In this document: in pieces, positions 42,753-54,388 of the stretch
How the letters are laid out: each line of letters begins with the position of its first letter
Numbering within the stretch: position 1 is the stretch's first letter
Origin: Schizochytrium sp. TIO01
Lineage: Eukaryota > Sar > Bigyra > Thraustochytrida > Thraustochytriidae
Reading direction: 5' to 3'
NCBI GenBank assembly: GCA_004764695.1
Contig: SMSO01000033.1
Span: 1,937,001 to 2,001,000 of the forward strand
Length of the DNA: 64,000 nucleotides
Program-made: the position numbers and the translations under genes
The notes under the pieces: model-generated
The model's input: only the letters and a program-made list of their open reading frames with translations
Told to the model about the DNA's origin: nothing
Databases searched by the model: none

Positions 42753-43732
42753 TTTATGAGCATCGACCTCAACGTTGTTCAGCAGAATGTGAACATTTTT
42801 ATTTATGAAACCTCAATTAGATATGATTTGCGACAAACAAGGCAAGATTTGATTTGGCATCAAACCAATGAGACATGTTTGTTTGTAGCTTAACCAAGTG
42901 TGTAATATTCCTTTTCTCCTTCTCCTTTGTTTTATCTTTTTGCTATATTACACGATGGTAGGTAATTTGTTGTGATTGAGACACAGTTTAGTCTCCAAGA
43001 AAAACAAGCCTTGTCTTCAGCTCAAGTTTCCTAAGGCCATCAAATCATTTCACTGTTATTCGTTGTTTAATCTTGACAGGTATATACGTGGTCCAACTGT
43101 ATGTGTTTTGTATGGCTAGGCATGGATAGCAGAGAGCAGCTTCTGCTCCCGAAAAAAATCAGTTGATGTCTACTTACCCGTACTCTTTTTTAATTTTTAA
43201 TTTTTTACCTTAGAAACTAACAAATGTTGTATAGCTTTTTGTGCGAACTCAACAGGAAAGAACGCATTGTGCAATGCATGCCCTAAAAGTACTCGAACCT
43301 CAAATTCATGCCTTCAAAGACTCTTAAACATATAGACATTAAATGGAAGCGAACGCACATGAGCAATGCTTTGAAGGAATGCTTTTGCAATTATCGTATA
43401 TCAGATGGAGGAGATGGTGTTATGTATCTTCGAGTGAGGACGCAAACCAAAAGTCAAATGGAGTTTGGGCTTTCTTTATCAAATAAAGCAGTCAGTAGAA
43501 GTTGAGTGCTGAGATTCTTGTCGTTATTGAAAGCGTATACCAGTGAAAAGTCATAAAGATATTGTCTGATTTAGCAGATTTCCTATTGAAATTGTTTCGA
43601 ACGCACAAAATTAAATTAGCCCAATTACTAGCCAAGAAATAATAACTAGTATTTATTGTATATACACCGATTATAGTTCTATCACAGAAGAAAGAAGTCA
43701 CATGGAAGAAATGGATATTCATGAAAGCTCAA
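42753..43732. other. Convergent 3' spacer, polytopic protein / bZIP
   Basis: A 980-bp spacer between convergent genes. A 65-codon ATG-started frame at 43308-43505 has no recognisable features and is not called as a gene. Confidence 0.55.
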
Positions 43733-45649
43733 TCATAGGATAAAACCATCGGTGCCGCCTTGTTCACCTAGCATTTCGTTGAACTCTTTAATAACATCGG
43801 CAAATTTACCACTCATAGTGCCGTCTGGGGTAACCACATCCTCAAGTTTTTCCATAGCTTTGATACTGAAGTCGTCCGGAAACGAAAATACGATAATGAT
43901 ACGGGAGTCACTTCCTTGATTCCAAATAACGGAGCCTTGAATAAAGAGGGAGGTAATACGATTCGAATCTGCTGCTTGGGTCACAGCAGAATGCTGCGTT
44001 GTGGACATGGCAACCACCGTGGCATCAACACGCTTATTTACGTCATAACGCATGCGAGCATTCATACCACTTGGTGGCATATATGGAGTAACACTGCGAT
44101 TGCTTGCATCCAGGGCTCCAAGTTGATGCGGATGCTGGCGTTGCATTGAATGAGGCATGCCGGAAGGAGCGCTAGATGATGACGAAGCTGCCGACGTGCT
44201 CGTAATAGGGGGTCCGCCGGGTCCTGGCAGTGTGTGAAGTGCAGGAGCAGGCACCGCACTAGCGCCTATAGACATTGAGTCAGCGGTCGGGTCTGTAGGT
44301 TTTCCGCCAAACATCTTAAGCGCTGAGCCTGAGAGGAAGTTTCGCATAAAATTGCCCATGAAGGATTGCATGGAAGTGGCGGTAGACTCCTGTGCCGCTT
44401 TAAGATCGCTGGCTGCAGCATGCACGTCGGCGGCACTGATTTCAGAAGGCGAGGCAAGCGTTGACAGTGCCATCTCTCGTTGCCTACGGTTACAAACAAC
44501 AGCCCAATCCTGATCTTTTTGGGGAGCCTCACGCTTTTCCCGAAAGTATAACATTTTTGTGTCTGCGTCAGGCATGTCATCCGCAAGTTGTGCCAACTCG
44601 ATATTGTTGACTCTGTACAATCTCCGCTGAATATCCGGGTTGCTCATAGAGTTCCACACAAACTCAGCCACAGTAGAAGCTGGAAGACCAGGGAATGTAA
44701 TATCTACGCGAACATTAAGGCGCTGACGCGCTGGCGTTCCCATAGGTCTTGAGCCTGGTTTTTCGCCATACTCATCCTTGAACTTGTAGTAGAATTGAAA
44801 ATTCTGAAATGGTATGTCCAAATTTGCGGGAACACGACCTGGGATCCAATGGTCAGCAAGAGACTGCGAGATAAGACCTAACACATGCGCCTGAGCTGAA
44901 TCGCTACCTTGCTTATGAATCATCTGGCGCGCATCACTAGAAGCACTTGGCGCACCATCACACAAGTACTTGAAGCAAGACACAAACCTCTTGTGTTCTT
45001 CCAACTGAGCACGCAAAAGGGCATTCTCAACCCGCATGTCTGTGGAACCTCGCTCTCGCATATTCTCTACCTTAACTTGCAATTCTCCAATTTTGGAAAG
45101 AAATTGGGATCGTTCATCACGTAGACGTTGATTCTCCTCACGAAGATCCTCGAGCTCGCGCTTCCGCCGAGCACGTGAAGCGCGGCTTGCTGCTGCAATT
45201 TGTTTTCTACGCTTCGCACGCTTCTCTTCCTCAGACGCGGCTCCTTTAGTAGTAATGCCGGACTTGTTACCCCTTGCTGGTGCCATCGTCTTCCGAGATG
45301 CGGAATCGACGGTGCCTACTGAAGCCAGATCTCCATTACTGTTGTTGTTATTTCTATAGGCATCTGAAGTGAGGTAACTTTGACTCTGACTTTGTTCAGA
45401 ATCCAGTGAGGATTCGCGTTTGATACGTTTGGGATGGTTTTCGTCATACATATCACTCGAAGAACCACCATCGTTAACATTTACCCAAGGACTATCGATG
45501 TTTGTTCGGCGCATGCCATCATTAGGACCGCCTTGATCCCCAAGATGGAGCGGCCCTGGAGAGTCAGGCTTGAGGAGCGTACCTTCAATCGAAGGCAGTA
45601 GCATATCGAAATCATTGTCAACAAGGTCGTTGAGGAAATTGTCGTCCAT
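43733..45649 (-). CDS. bZIP transcription factor with possible START-like domain
   Basis: A 638-residue protein. An acidic N-terminus (MDDNFLNDLVDNDFDMLLP) could be an activation region. The basic region spans about 143-165 (KRRKQIAAASRASRARRKRE), and the zipper has heptad residues Leu169, Leu176, Phe183, Leu190 and Met197. At the position of the invariant bZIP Asn the residue is Ile151, with Arg159 eight residues later. Residues about 300-390 and 560-635 look like two parts of one START/SRPBCC-like fold (VRVDITFPGLPASTVAEFVW, then RIIIVFSFPDDFSIKAMEKL), separated by a low-complexity insert. That assignment is tentative. The frame is open seven codons upstream, but only from GTG. Complete, single exon. 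Confidence 0.85.
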   Translation of the reverse strand: MDDNFLNDLVDNDFDMLLPSIEGTLLKPDSPGPLHLGDQGGPNDGMRRTNIDSPWVNVNDGGSSSDMYDENHPKRIKRESSLDSEQSQSQSYLTSDAYRNNNNSNGDLASVGTVDSASRKTMAPARGNKSGITTKGAASEEEKRAKRRKQIAAASRASRARRKRELEDLREENQRLRDERSQFLSKIGELQVKVENMRERGSTDMRVENALLRAQLEEHKRFVSCFKYLCDGAPSASSDARQMIHKQGSDSAQAHVLGLISQSLADHWIPGRVPANLDIPFQNFQFYYKFKDEYGEKPGSRPMGTPARQRLNVRVDITFPGLPASTVAEFVWNSMSNPDIQRRLYRVNNIELAQLADDMPDADTKMLYFREKREAPQKDQDWAVVCNRRQREMALSTLASPSEISAADVHAAASDLKAAQESTATSMQSFMGNFMRNFLSGSALKMFGGKPTDPTADSMSIGASAVPAPALHTLPGPGGPPITSTSAASSSSSAPSGMPHSMQRQHPHQLGALDASNRSVTPYMPPSGMNARMRYDVNKRVDATVVAMSTTQHSAVTQAADSNRITSLFIQGSVIWNQGSDSRIIIVFSFPDDFSIKAMEKLEDVVTPDGTMSGKFADVIKEFNEMLGEQGGTDGFIL

Positions 45650-45807
45650 TTTGCGATGTCCTCGACACACCGACTCTCAATTCAAAGAAATATGTCAGGG
45701 ATTTTAGATGTTTGTGGATCAGGAATAAGCTGCAAATTGTCTTTTAGGGGGGTGTAGACGGCCACGGCCCTTCTTGTGCAACAATTTCTCAAGAATTTTG
45801 GATTAAT

Positions 45808-45960
45808 TTATTTGTCGTCGTTGTCGTCGTCGCCGTTGCTGCTGCTGCTGCTATTGATACTGATTTTACCGCTGCTGCTGCGTCTGCTGCTAAAATTGCT
45901 AATACTACTAATACTCAGTTGCAGCCGCCTGTTGCTGTAGCTGTTGCTAAGTCTACAAAG
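45808..45960. repeat. Imperfect trinucleotide repeat (GTC/GCT/ACT)
   Basis: About 150 bp of degenerate trinucleotides upstream of the bZIP start, mostly GTC and GCT, passing into TAC-like units. The frame across it on the minus strand has Ser-rich sequence but no gene context. Confidence 0.7.
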
Positions 45961-47251
45961 TTTAGATGCTTGCAGCTGGTTGCTAATCACCGCGTCGCCC
46001 TAGATGTGCTTAGCTTTGAGCTACAACCAGCTGGACTGTCGATAAACAACAGGGGCAACTAAACTGACTCCGCACCGTCGCAGCCACGAAACTACAGGTC
46101 TCTCTTCGAGGAAGCAGGTCTTTCTGTCTCGCTGACTGTGCCCGTCCGTGGTTTACTCTTGAAGAAGTGACTTGAGAGCTCGAGAAAGAAAGAAGTAGAC
46201 AAAGAGAGGGAATGGAAATTCACACTCCGAGTCGCCTTTCACCAAGCTGTTAAAACACCTCTGCAGATTGAGCTGCGCGGGGCTATTGCTCCCGTCTGAG
46301 AATGCAAGCAAGTCTCCTCGCCTGATGATTGATTTCCTAATCTCTTGCGTGAGAGTTAGAAGCAAGAGGTACTGCTGAAGGTGTCGTCGTGAACAACTCT
46401 GTTCCCTTCAAAGTTAGAAAAAGGGACTACCTAATACTACTAGTACGTTTCTAGACAATAAGCAGTGTGTAGGTGTATTACTGTAGCATGAAAGTCATGA
46501 TAGTTAAGAAAGTTTACCAGAGTATTTTCGATTAATTTAATATATATATGATAGCTATATTTTCATTATTTAAAAAAAATATTAAATTTAATTTACATCA
46601 AAAGAAATAATCTACAAACAAGCGCTACAAAATAACCAGGCCAACACTTCAGTGATACACTACACGGTGATTTAACTTAGTTTGCGATTTTTTTCAGAGC
46701 TCCCATTTGCAATGAAGAAGATGTGTGCATAGGGTCTGATTGTTCACAGTCTCAACTTCATCTCTTCAATTGTCTCTTTTGTTGCCACTTCAGAGTAACT
46801 AACTACCTACATGAGCAATTTAAGATAATAAATAACAATAACTCGAATATTCAACTGCTTAAAGGCTATATTCTGTATGCTGGGCTGCATGTATTGAAAA
46901 AATAGATAGAGAAATTTGATGGTTCCATGATGGATGTAACCAAACTATCCTGCACAGCATTGAGTGCATCGACTAGGCTTCAAGCTGCTTCCCCAGGGTA
47001 GATTGTACAGACTGTCTTGTGAATTTTCGAATCACCAAAATTTAACCTTCTTCCTGAATACAAGGAATAGGTATGTTCTCAAGGCAATTTAAAATTAGTT
47101 CCCTCTTTTGTTTTTTAACAAAGTTAGCAACAATTGGTATTATGAATTTTGCATCATGCAGTAGAACGCAACAGACACCACTCTCGATCATAAGACCATG
47201 TCGAAGAAGTTTGTGTTCATTTTTAGTGACATTGCTTTGTGCTTCTTTGTG

Positions 47252-47279
47252 CTTTCTTTCTTTCTTTCTTTCTTTCTTT
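47252..47279. repeat. (CTTT)n microsatellite
   Basis: About seven CTTT units inside the AT-rich gene desert. Confidence 0.9.
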
Positions 47280-50200
47280 TAAATTTAAAAAGCATATGTA
47301 CTTATACTAGTTAGTAATTACTCAACGCCCTTAGGACCAATAATACCTTACCTAAGTTTTCTCAGAAATACATAATGACTTCTAGGTATAGTATTATTTT
47401 TATTTTTATTTTGAAAACAAAACTTTTTCCTTCTTTTTAAATAATTCTGAAATGATAATAAAAAAGCTGACGCAAACATTGCTTGCGCCTACATCGTTTC
47501 TGTTTTGGTCACTGCTTTCAGGTAAGCAATAGGTCTAATACCTACTAACTAATATACATTTATATACGTGTTTGTCTTTTTACACAAGCACTTATCCTGA
47601 ATAGTTAGTTAGAGTGATCCCAGATACCCATCCTGTGATAGTCGCAGCGCAGGTAGTACCGGAACCAGTACCGTATCACTTTCGTTTATCAGACTATGGA
47701 GGCTGTCAATCCTTTTGCATGGACATTTTTTAAAATAACAGTATCTGTCACTGTACTTGAGTGGTAATTGATTATGTGTACTCTTGCTCTGGCAACTGAT
47801 TGGAATGGAGAGTTTTACACTTGTTGGGGATAACTAACCAGTATTCATGGAAGGGCACCTGTGACAGAGAGGGCATAACTTGCATCATCATGATGCCTCT
47901 CGTTTCGCCCCTTGAACCGCTTAGGCTACGTCATGAAGAGAGGGACAAGCTAGAAGCTGTGGTTTGATAAAATGTGGAACTCAAAACTATTCTTTTGCTT
48001 GAATTATTACCATTATAGAATTCCTAATACAATCTGCATATGATCTGGCATGATGAAGGGTATTGGGCAATCCGATTAAGAGTGACACAACGTAATAGTC
48101 TACAGCTCAACTCCGAAAATGGCAGGTCCGATACACAATATACTAGAATTCGACATATGCCAAAACGTACATAGAATATTGTTAGTTACAGTATGCTTCT
48201 GAATAGAGCTTCTACGCAAATATTTTAAAGACTCTTAGATCCATTCCCATTTAATGCGAGGATATATAAATTATATCAAATTTTGAGATTACTCCCCACA
48301 ATTCTATCGCTGATACCCTGCACATGAAGTGAAGGAAAATATTTGAATAAATTCCCATACTATCACTCACAGAATGGATCATGCATGGGATAGCCTAGCA
48401 CTGCAGATTATGAAGACATACTTCAAGCTTATTATACAAAATTTGCAGTTGTATGGTTACATGTGACATAAAATGTAAAAGGTGTTAAGCATGCTTAAAA
48501 GAGCGTTTGCGTTCTGATGAGTAACCATAATTATCTTCTTCTTCTTCTTTCCTTCTTTTTTCTTACATTTTGCAATAGTAATTTAAGACGTGTAATCTCT
48601 CATCTATGTTAGTTAGACCTTCACTTGAGATTAGGGTCCCACTATGTCTAACCTGGGAAAAACTTTCGCATGGCCTTGTAACGAAGCTAGACCTCCATTG
48701 AAAACCACAATACCAACCCTATTTGATACGGGAAATCCACTCATTCTAGCGTGCCCCAGGGTATCGAAAGAGTCTACCATACATATAGTAGTCCCGAGTT
48801 TGTGGGAGAACGCCTACATTTGCTGATTTGATTTGATTATGAGGGAGTAATTCTTATTTTATTTAAGATGAACACAAGCAAGTGACTACGCGTTTAATAG
48901 CTGCGTTTAAGGATACACTGCAATATTTTTTTCTTCTAACGTTCAACTCAGGCACGCACACCATACCTTTTCCCCAAACGCAAAGTATTAGAAAGAATTT
49001 GTTTAACTGTGACTTTTCTTATTATCAATAATTGAAGGCTTATTTACTTCTGCAGAGGTCATTGTGTTGCTCTATATGCTTATCACACATAAGAACTGAT
49101 TATTCACATGTCAGATGGAAAGATCTATCCTTTGGGACGAAAGCGACATTCAATTTAGACTGAATGACCATTCCGAGGCATTTACAAGCGCGTAGTTTCC
49201 ATGGGGTCATCATCTTATTTGTAATGTACTTTGTAAATCTGCTCCAACTGATAGCATATTCTGACTTAGATTTTCTGTGAGAGATTACTTGAGAGAAATA
49301 AAACTTGCTTCTAAAGGGTTGTACGTATATTTTATGAATTATTCTATGAGCATTGTCATATCCTCAGGGAAGCAGACTCATACAGCACCTTGTTTATTAA
49401 CTAGGCTAATGTGCCAAAATAGCGTCACCAGTTCAAAGTACTGACGAAAGTTCAAAACATCTACTACGAATAGGATTATGAGATATTCTTACTTATAATG
49501 TAGGGTTTTCTCGCTCTGTTGTGGAATAGATGGCGAATACATGCCTAAGGCAGCTTTATGCCGCGCAATGTGCGGGATAGCAGTACCCCCTGTCCTCGAT
49601 TTACCCTATTTTTAAAAAATAGTAAACACAAACTGACTAGTTAATTGTAAAATGCAGGATGCTATATTCCGAAGAGATCATATATACTATAAATGACAAT
49701 CTTGTTGAAAAGAAACAGCTGCAGAATTTAATTGAAAATGAATAATAAATAATAAATAACGAACTGAAAGGCATTGAGCAATCGGCATTTATAAAAATTA
49801 TGTGGGTGTGAAATGGATGTACATAAGTTTGGGTACAGTTAAGGTGTAGTAAGTCGTAGCTACTATCATGCGGCACTGATACAGATCTGAGACTATTACA
49901 GGTAGGAAGGCATTGGGAGACCAGTCAAACCTACTACTATTTTATTTATATAGTACGATAACTTAAACAGCTATCAAAGTGATATTGTTTTGCTTATATA
50001 GGTAACATTATATTATATATGTGTACAAAAACGTGTATGAGATATATGGTTCATATATATATATATCCCGTCTCGGAAAAAATAATGTAGTCACAAACAC
50101 TGAAGGTTTATTATGTTTATTTCTTCATTAAATTATTATTCTGACATTATTTATGTTCGTGTATGCAAGGATATTATTAATTATAATCATACTATAACAC

Positions 50201-52312
50201 GATAGAAAATATGATATGTCTCGTGGCATGTAATAGTAGGAGTTTAATTTAACCATTAGGTATTTAAAATCAAATAAGTCTGTCGCCATGCATGACATTT
50301 TAAAATTTTGTGTAACCCTGAAAGCTTGTATATATAGAGAGAGGCCTACTACCACTCGTTTTCCCAGAATTAATTAAATAAATACTAATGATGAGCTAGC
50401 TAGCCGACTCTGCTACATTCATTTTTCTTTTTTTTTAATCCATCATCAATTTCCTGTTTTTTTAATAAAGGGATTTGATTTCATCAGCCTGACTATGTAT
50501 GAGTCGGCGAGCTAACAAACAGGTGATCTGTTCCATCCATTTTTTAAAATTAAACATCTCAGCTATTTTTGTCTCAAAAATATATATAACTCATGAATGA
50601 ATGAATATTCTATTCTGAATACAAACAAAACAAGCAAACAAACAAAGTGTATTCAATTCAATCAATTCAATCAGTAATTTGTGTAATAAGAAATAGAATT
50701 TAATTTACATTACAAGCCATCATTAAAAAACACAAACATAGCTTGTATTGATTGATTATTATTATTGATTAATCATTAATTATATTACATGATACAATTG
50801 TAGTAAAATTGGCAGTGTACTTTTTGAGATGTTACAAATTAGTCTATAAATTAGATTTAATTAAATAAAATAATAACAATATAATATAATACAAAATTAT
50901 ATATAATATTAAAAAAAAAGGTTTGGGAACTTTAAAATTATGATATATTGTAAAATGTATTTAATTTTTATATTTATATATATATTTTGTAATTATTTAG
51001 TTAATTTTATGAAAACTGCTCAAGAATAGGAAAGTATATATTACATATAACTATTTCTAAGACATAGTGCCTCCTATAGAAACAACACCACTCAGTCCTG
51101 ACAATCCCTCCACGGTCCACACCGGCAAAGGATCCAGCCGAGGGTACGCGACATTTCCAATCAGGCAGAATGATTCTTTTTTCATGCAAGGATAATAATG
51201 AAGCTCATATTATTCATACAGGTGAGTACTTGGAATCCTAAGGATTCTCAATACAACAAAACAAATTCTATAACCAGATGTTACCTCAGGATTGTCCGGG
51301 CCTATGATCCTATTTCTAAAAACAATTTGCCTTAGGGGCGTACATGTTCTATTTTTTTTAAAGCTGAGAAAATGTGTACATCTTTCAAGTTGTTATATGC
51401 CATGGTGGGACTGATAAGTCGGTCGTGAGGAAAAGGAAGATGAAGGTAAAAAAAAGCTTGAGGAAGACTTGAGTATGACTCATGAAGGTTTAAATGAACT
51501 TTGACCTTAAGAGTTAATCTTGGAACTGAATTGAAAGGCAGAGTGAACCATATTATGAATAAGATACTTAGGCAAGTTGATCTGCAATGGACTGAACTAA
51601 GGAATGAAAAGGCAAGGTAATATCGTATGTAGGTTCTAATTCTTTGAGGACTTGCAATGTCGCGTCATGTATCCTATCAATGTCTTGTCTTTATGCTGCT
51701 TCAACAGGAATCTCATCAGCTTTAATTTTTTTTGCTTATATGAATTAGGCATTTTCTTGTACCAAACGCAAACAATCTAAAATATACGTGAGTCAAGCTC
51801 CACATATGACCACTAGCTTCCATTAAAGTACAGCGCGTGCAACGTGACTTCCACAAGAAATAATTTAAGAAAATAGCACAGATGTTGTGGCTGGCTGAGA
51901 TTTATAAGGAAAGAGTAGTTGCAGAGTAAACCTCGTCAGCCCAACTTCAACTAAGACTTGTGAGTTTGAGGCGTTAAGTGGGAACTCATGCTTTCTCTTT
52001 CGTCTTCCGATAAATTTAAATTCTCAAAATCAGAGTTTCGCATTCTTTGGGCTTTGTCTGATACCTCGAAGTAGAGCAGAAATGAAATAAAATAAAAACT
52101 TTAAAAATTACATGATTCGGTAAATTGGTCACGAATTGTCTAAATTTATTACCAAATGTTTGAATTTTACGAAATCCAATCATTAATTAACTTTGAAAAT
52201 CTAACTGTATAGAATAAATAACAACAAATGATCGACTTGCTGGTTTGTCATCTGCTAAAAGTTGAAACTGATAACTCTGGGAAATAATCAAAGGTGCTTT
52301 CGGTTTTCGTAT

Positions 52313-54388
52313 CTATTCAAGCTTAAGATACGCTTGACCGGTAGATTCCTGATGCTTACGAAGTGCCTCTGTAGACATTTGTGATTCTGCTGCTTTTAGC
52401 ATTCGTACCTGACGGTCAATTTCACGTTGACGCTTTGCCTGTTTTCGAAAGCTGGGGGTTTGGCCATGGAAAGCTTGATTGATTTGGCGAAATGCTTCTT
52501 TTTGCGTAAGGAGACGACCTTGTTCGTCTCTGTACTCAAGCTTAGGTCCGATTCCATCATCAATGATAGGTTGTGCATCATTTGCTCTACCAATGATAAT
52601 ATTGTTTGTCAGCTTGCTGGGGTCCAGGTCACCCCGTGCACGAAGCTTTCCTAAAGCTGCTGTCAATCCTCCACGGCTATTTCCCTTGCCATCCTGATCA
52701 ACTTGGCTATAATCAAATGCTTCGTCACCGAGAATATTATGCGCACGAGGTAATGTGCGTTCCGGTTTGTTCAAAGCATCAGTGCTTTCCAAAGAATCCA
52801 TTTGAGCTTCATCACGGGACCGTTTCTGACCTGCAGATATTTTGACTGCGTCTAAATGCTTAGACTCGCCTCGTGCCTCAATTCGTGCTGCGAATTCTGT
52901 TGCACTTGAAAGAACTAGCCCATCAGTATTTGCGTCATAGACTTCATCACTCATATCCATGCTAGCTGCCTTGTCGTTTGCAATCTGTGCAGCAATAGCA
53001 TCTGCTCTTTGGATATCTGTTGTCGAGGATGCTGATGAACCACCAAAATTGAAAGACTTTGAGACAGAGGATGGAAAGGCATAATCTTGATCTGACTCAG
53101 CGATTCGTCTGGAGGATCGACCATGGCGACGCACAACAATTGTATCGCCTTGCTCATCTTGTCCGTCCATAGGGTCGTCTTCCGACTTTTCATTCTTCTC
53201 AGAGCGACGCTTTTTGTCCTTATGCTTTTTCTTTTTCTTGTCTTTCTTTGATTTACGATCTTTTTTCGGTTTAAGCTGCAATTCTTCGTATTCTTCCGTT
53301 GTGTAGTAGTCTTGCATTTGTTGAAAGACTGAAAATCCTGCCTGTTGCTCCTTTACCTCCCGAAGGCGCTCTGCAACAGCATCATCTAAGCTTGGTTTGG
53401 GTGTTATGTTTGACTCGATCTTGCCCCCCTTCAATTCTCCATTCTTTTGCAATGTTACACCAGACGTTTTGGGTACTTCTCGAAGTGTATATCGTTTTCC
53501 TCGACCTTCATCAATGTCAGCATCATCATACTTGGAGAGAATATCCGAATCTTGATTTTCAACTCCTGACAACGTAGGCTCGTTATTTTTACGACGAATC
53601 TTTTCATGAGCAGCAGCGACTCGCTTCCGAGCAGCAAGTCTGTGGTCTTCAAGTTCATCAAAATCATCAGCAAGTTGACCTGTTGTTTCATCAATCAACC
53701 TGCTATCTTTCAAAGTAAGCACAACATCTTCACCTTGTGCACTAAGTTCCGAGACATCGTGCGAAACACGAACACCTTCGAAGTTTTCTTCTGCAACCTG
53801 CATACGCTGAGATTTCTTTTTGGGCGCAACAGTTTTGTCCACATCATTCTTTGATAACAATGCTGTACTTCTCGCAAGCCACTCTGCAGCGGACTCGCCA
53901 TCATGAGCAGTCTCATCGCCAAGTGTAGATCCTTCAAGCTTTGCTCGTAGCATTCGCTGCTTATGGGCATACGCAATTCTGTTCTGAAGATCTTCATGAT
54001 CAGCAGCAGCTTTCTGTGCAGCTGCACGCTCTCGAGAATTTTGCGCACGATGCTTCATCTCATTTGGAGGTGCTACGCGAAGAGGTGTTAATCCTAGAGC
54101 AATACGAACTCGGTTGGTTTCTTCAATTGTGCATGATATCTCACCATTCGATTCTGAAACAACAGCCTTTATGAGCTCTCCTTCATGCAGCTTCTCGTGA
54201 GATGTTGCGGAATCATTTGAAGGTAGGCTGTCTCTCTTTAATGAACGTTTGGCAGCATCCTGGCCTTCCACGCCAGAGTTGCGTAAAGGTTTAAGTCCTA
54301 AAAGCTTGCGAATGCGGTTGGTTTCCTCGACAGAGCATGAAATCTCTCCGTTATGTTCAACAGTTTGCGCTTGTGGGAAATCCGCCAT
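52313..54388 (-). CDS. SNU66/SART1 U4/U6.U5 tri-snRNP protein
   Basis: A 691-residue homolog of yeast Snu66 and human SART1, a component of the spliceosomal tri-snRNP. Two HIND elements lie near the N-terminus, at about residues 16-36 (ISCSVEETNRIRKLLGLKPL) and 77-97 (ISCTIEETNRVRIALGLTPL). HIND elements bind the ubiquitin-like protein Hub1. The middle is charged and helical with a Lys-rich run (about 365-385, KKDRKSKKDKKKKKHKDKK). The C-terminus has IIIGRANDAQPIIDDGIGPK and EYRDEQGRLLTQKEAFRQIN, followed by FHGQTPS, which are diagnostic of SART1. The frame is open 26 codons upstream, but only from TTG; the ATG at 54388 starts MADFPQAQ. Complete. Confidence 0.93.
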   Translation of the reverse strand: MADFPQAQTVEHNGEISCSVEETNRIRKLLGLKPLRNSGVEGQDAAKRSLKRDSLPSNDSATSHEKLHEGELIKAVVSESNGEISCTIEETNRVRIALGLTPLRVAPPNEMKHRAQNSRERAAAQKAAADHEDLQNRIAYAHKQRMLRAKLEGSTLGDETAHDGESAAEWLARSTALLSKNDVDKTVAPKKKSQRMQVAEENFEGVRVSHDVSELSAQGEDVVLTLKDSRLIDETTGQLADDFDELEDHRLAARKRVAAAHEKIRRKNNEPTLSGVENQDSDILSKYDDADIDEGRGKRYTLREVPKTSGVTLQKNGELKGGKIESNITPKPSLDDAVAERLREVKEQQAGFSVFQQMQDYYTTEEYEELQLKPKKDRKSKKDKKKKKHKDKKRRSEKNEKSEDDPMDGQDEQGDTIVVRRHGRSSRRIAESDQDYAFPSSVSKSFNFGGSSASSTTDIQRADAIAAQIANDKAASMDMSDEVYDANTDGLVLSSATEFAARIEARGESKHLDAVKISAGQKRSRDEAQMDSLESTDALNKPERTLPRAHNILGDEAFDYSQVDQDGKGNSRGGLTAALGKLRARGDLDPSKLTNNIIIGRANDAQPIIDDGIGPKLEYRDEQGRLLTQKEAFRQINQAFHGQTPSFRKQAKRQREIDRQVRMLKAAESQMSTEALRKHQESTGQAYLKLE

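Larger units (their letters stand above)
45650..52312. other. 6.7-kb AT-rich gene desert
   Basis: The longest gene-free stretch in the window. The first kilobase is the upstream region of the bZIP gene, with trinucleotide repeats (45808-45960) and a CTTT array further on (47252-47279). The rest is AT-rich with no supported frame. By hand count, 50701-51000 is only about 16% GC. A more GC-rich patch at about 51061-51190 interrupts it. I recognise no tRNA, rRNA or snRNA in it. Confidence 0.6.
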
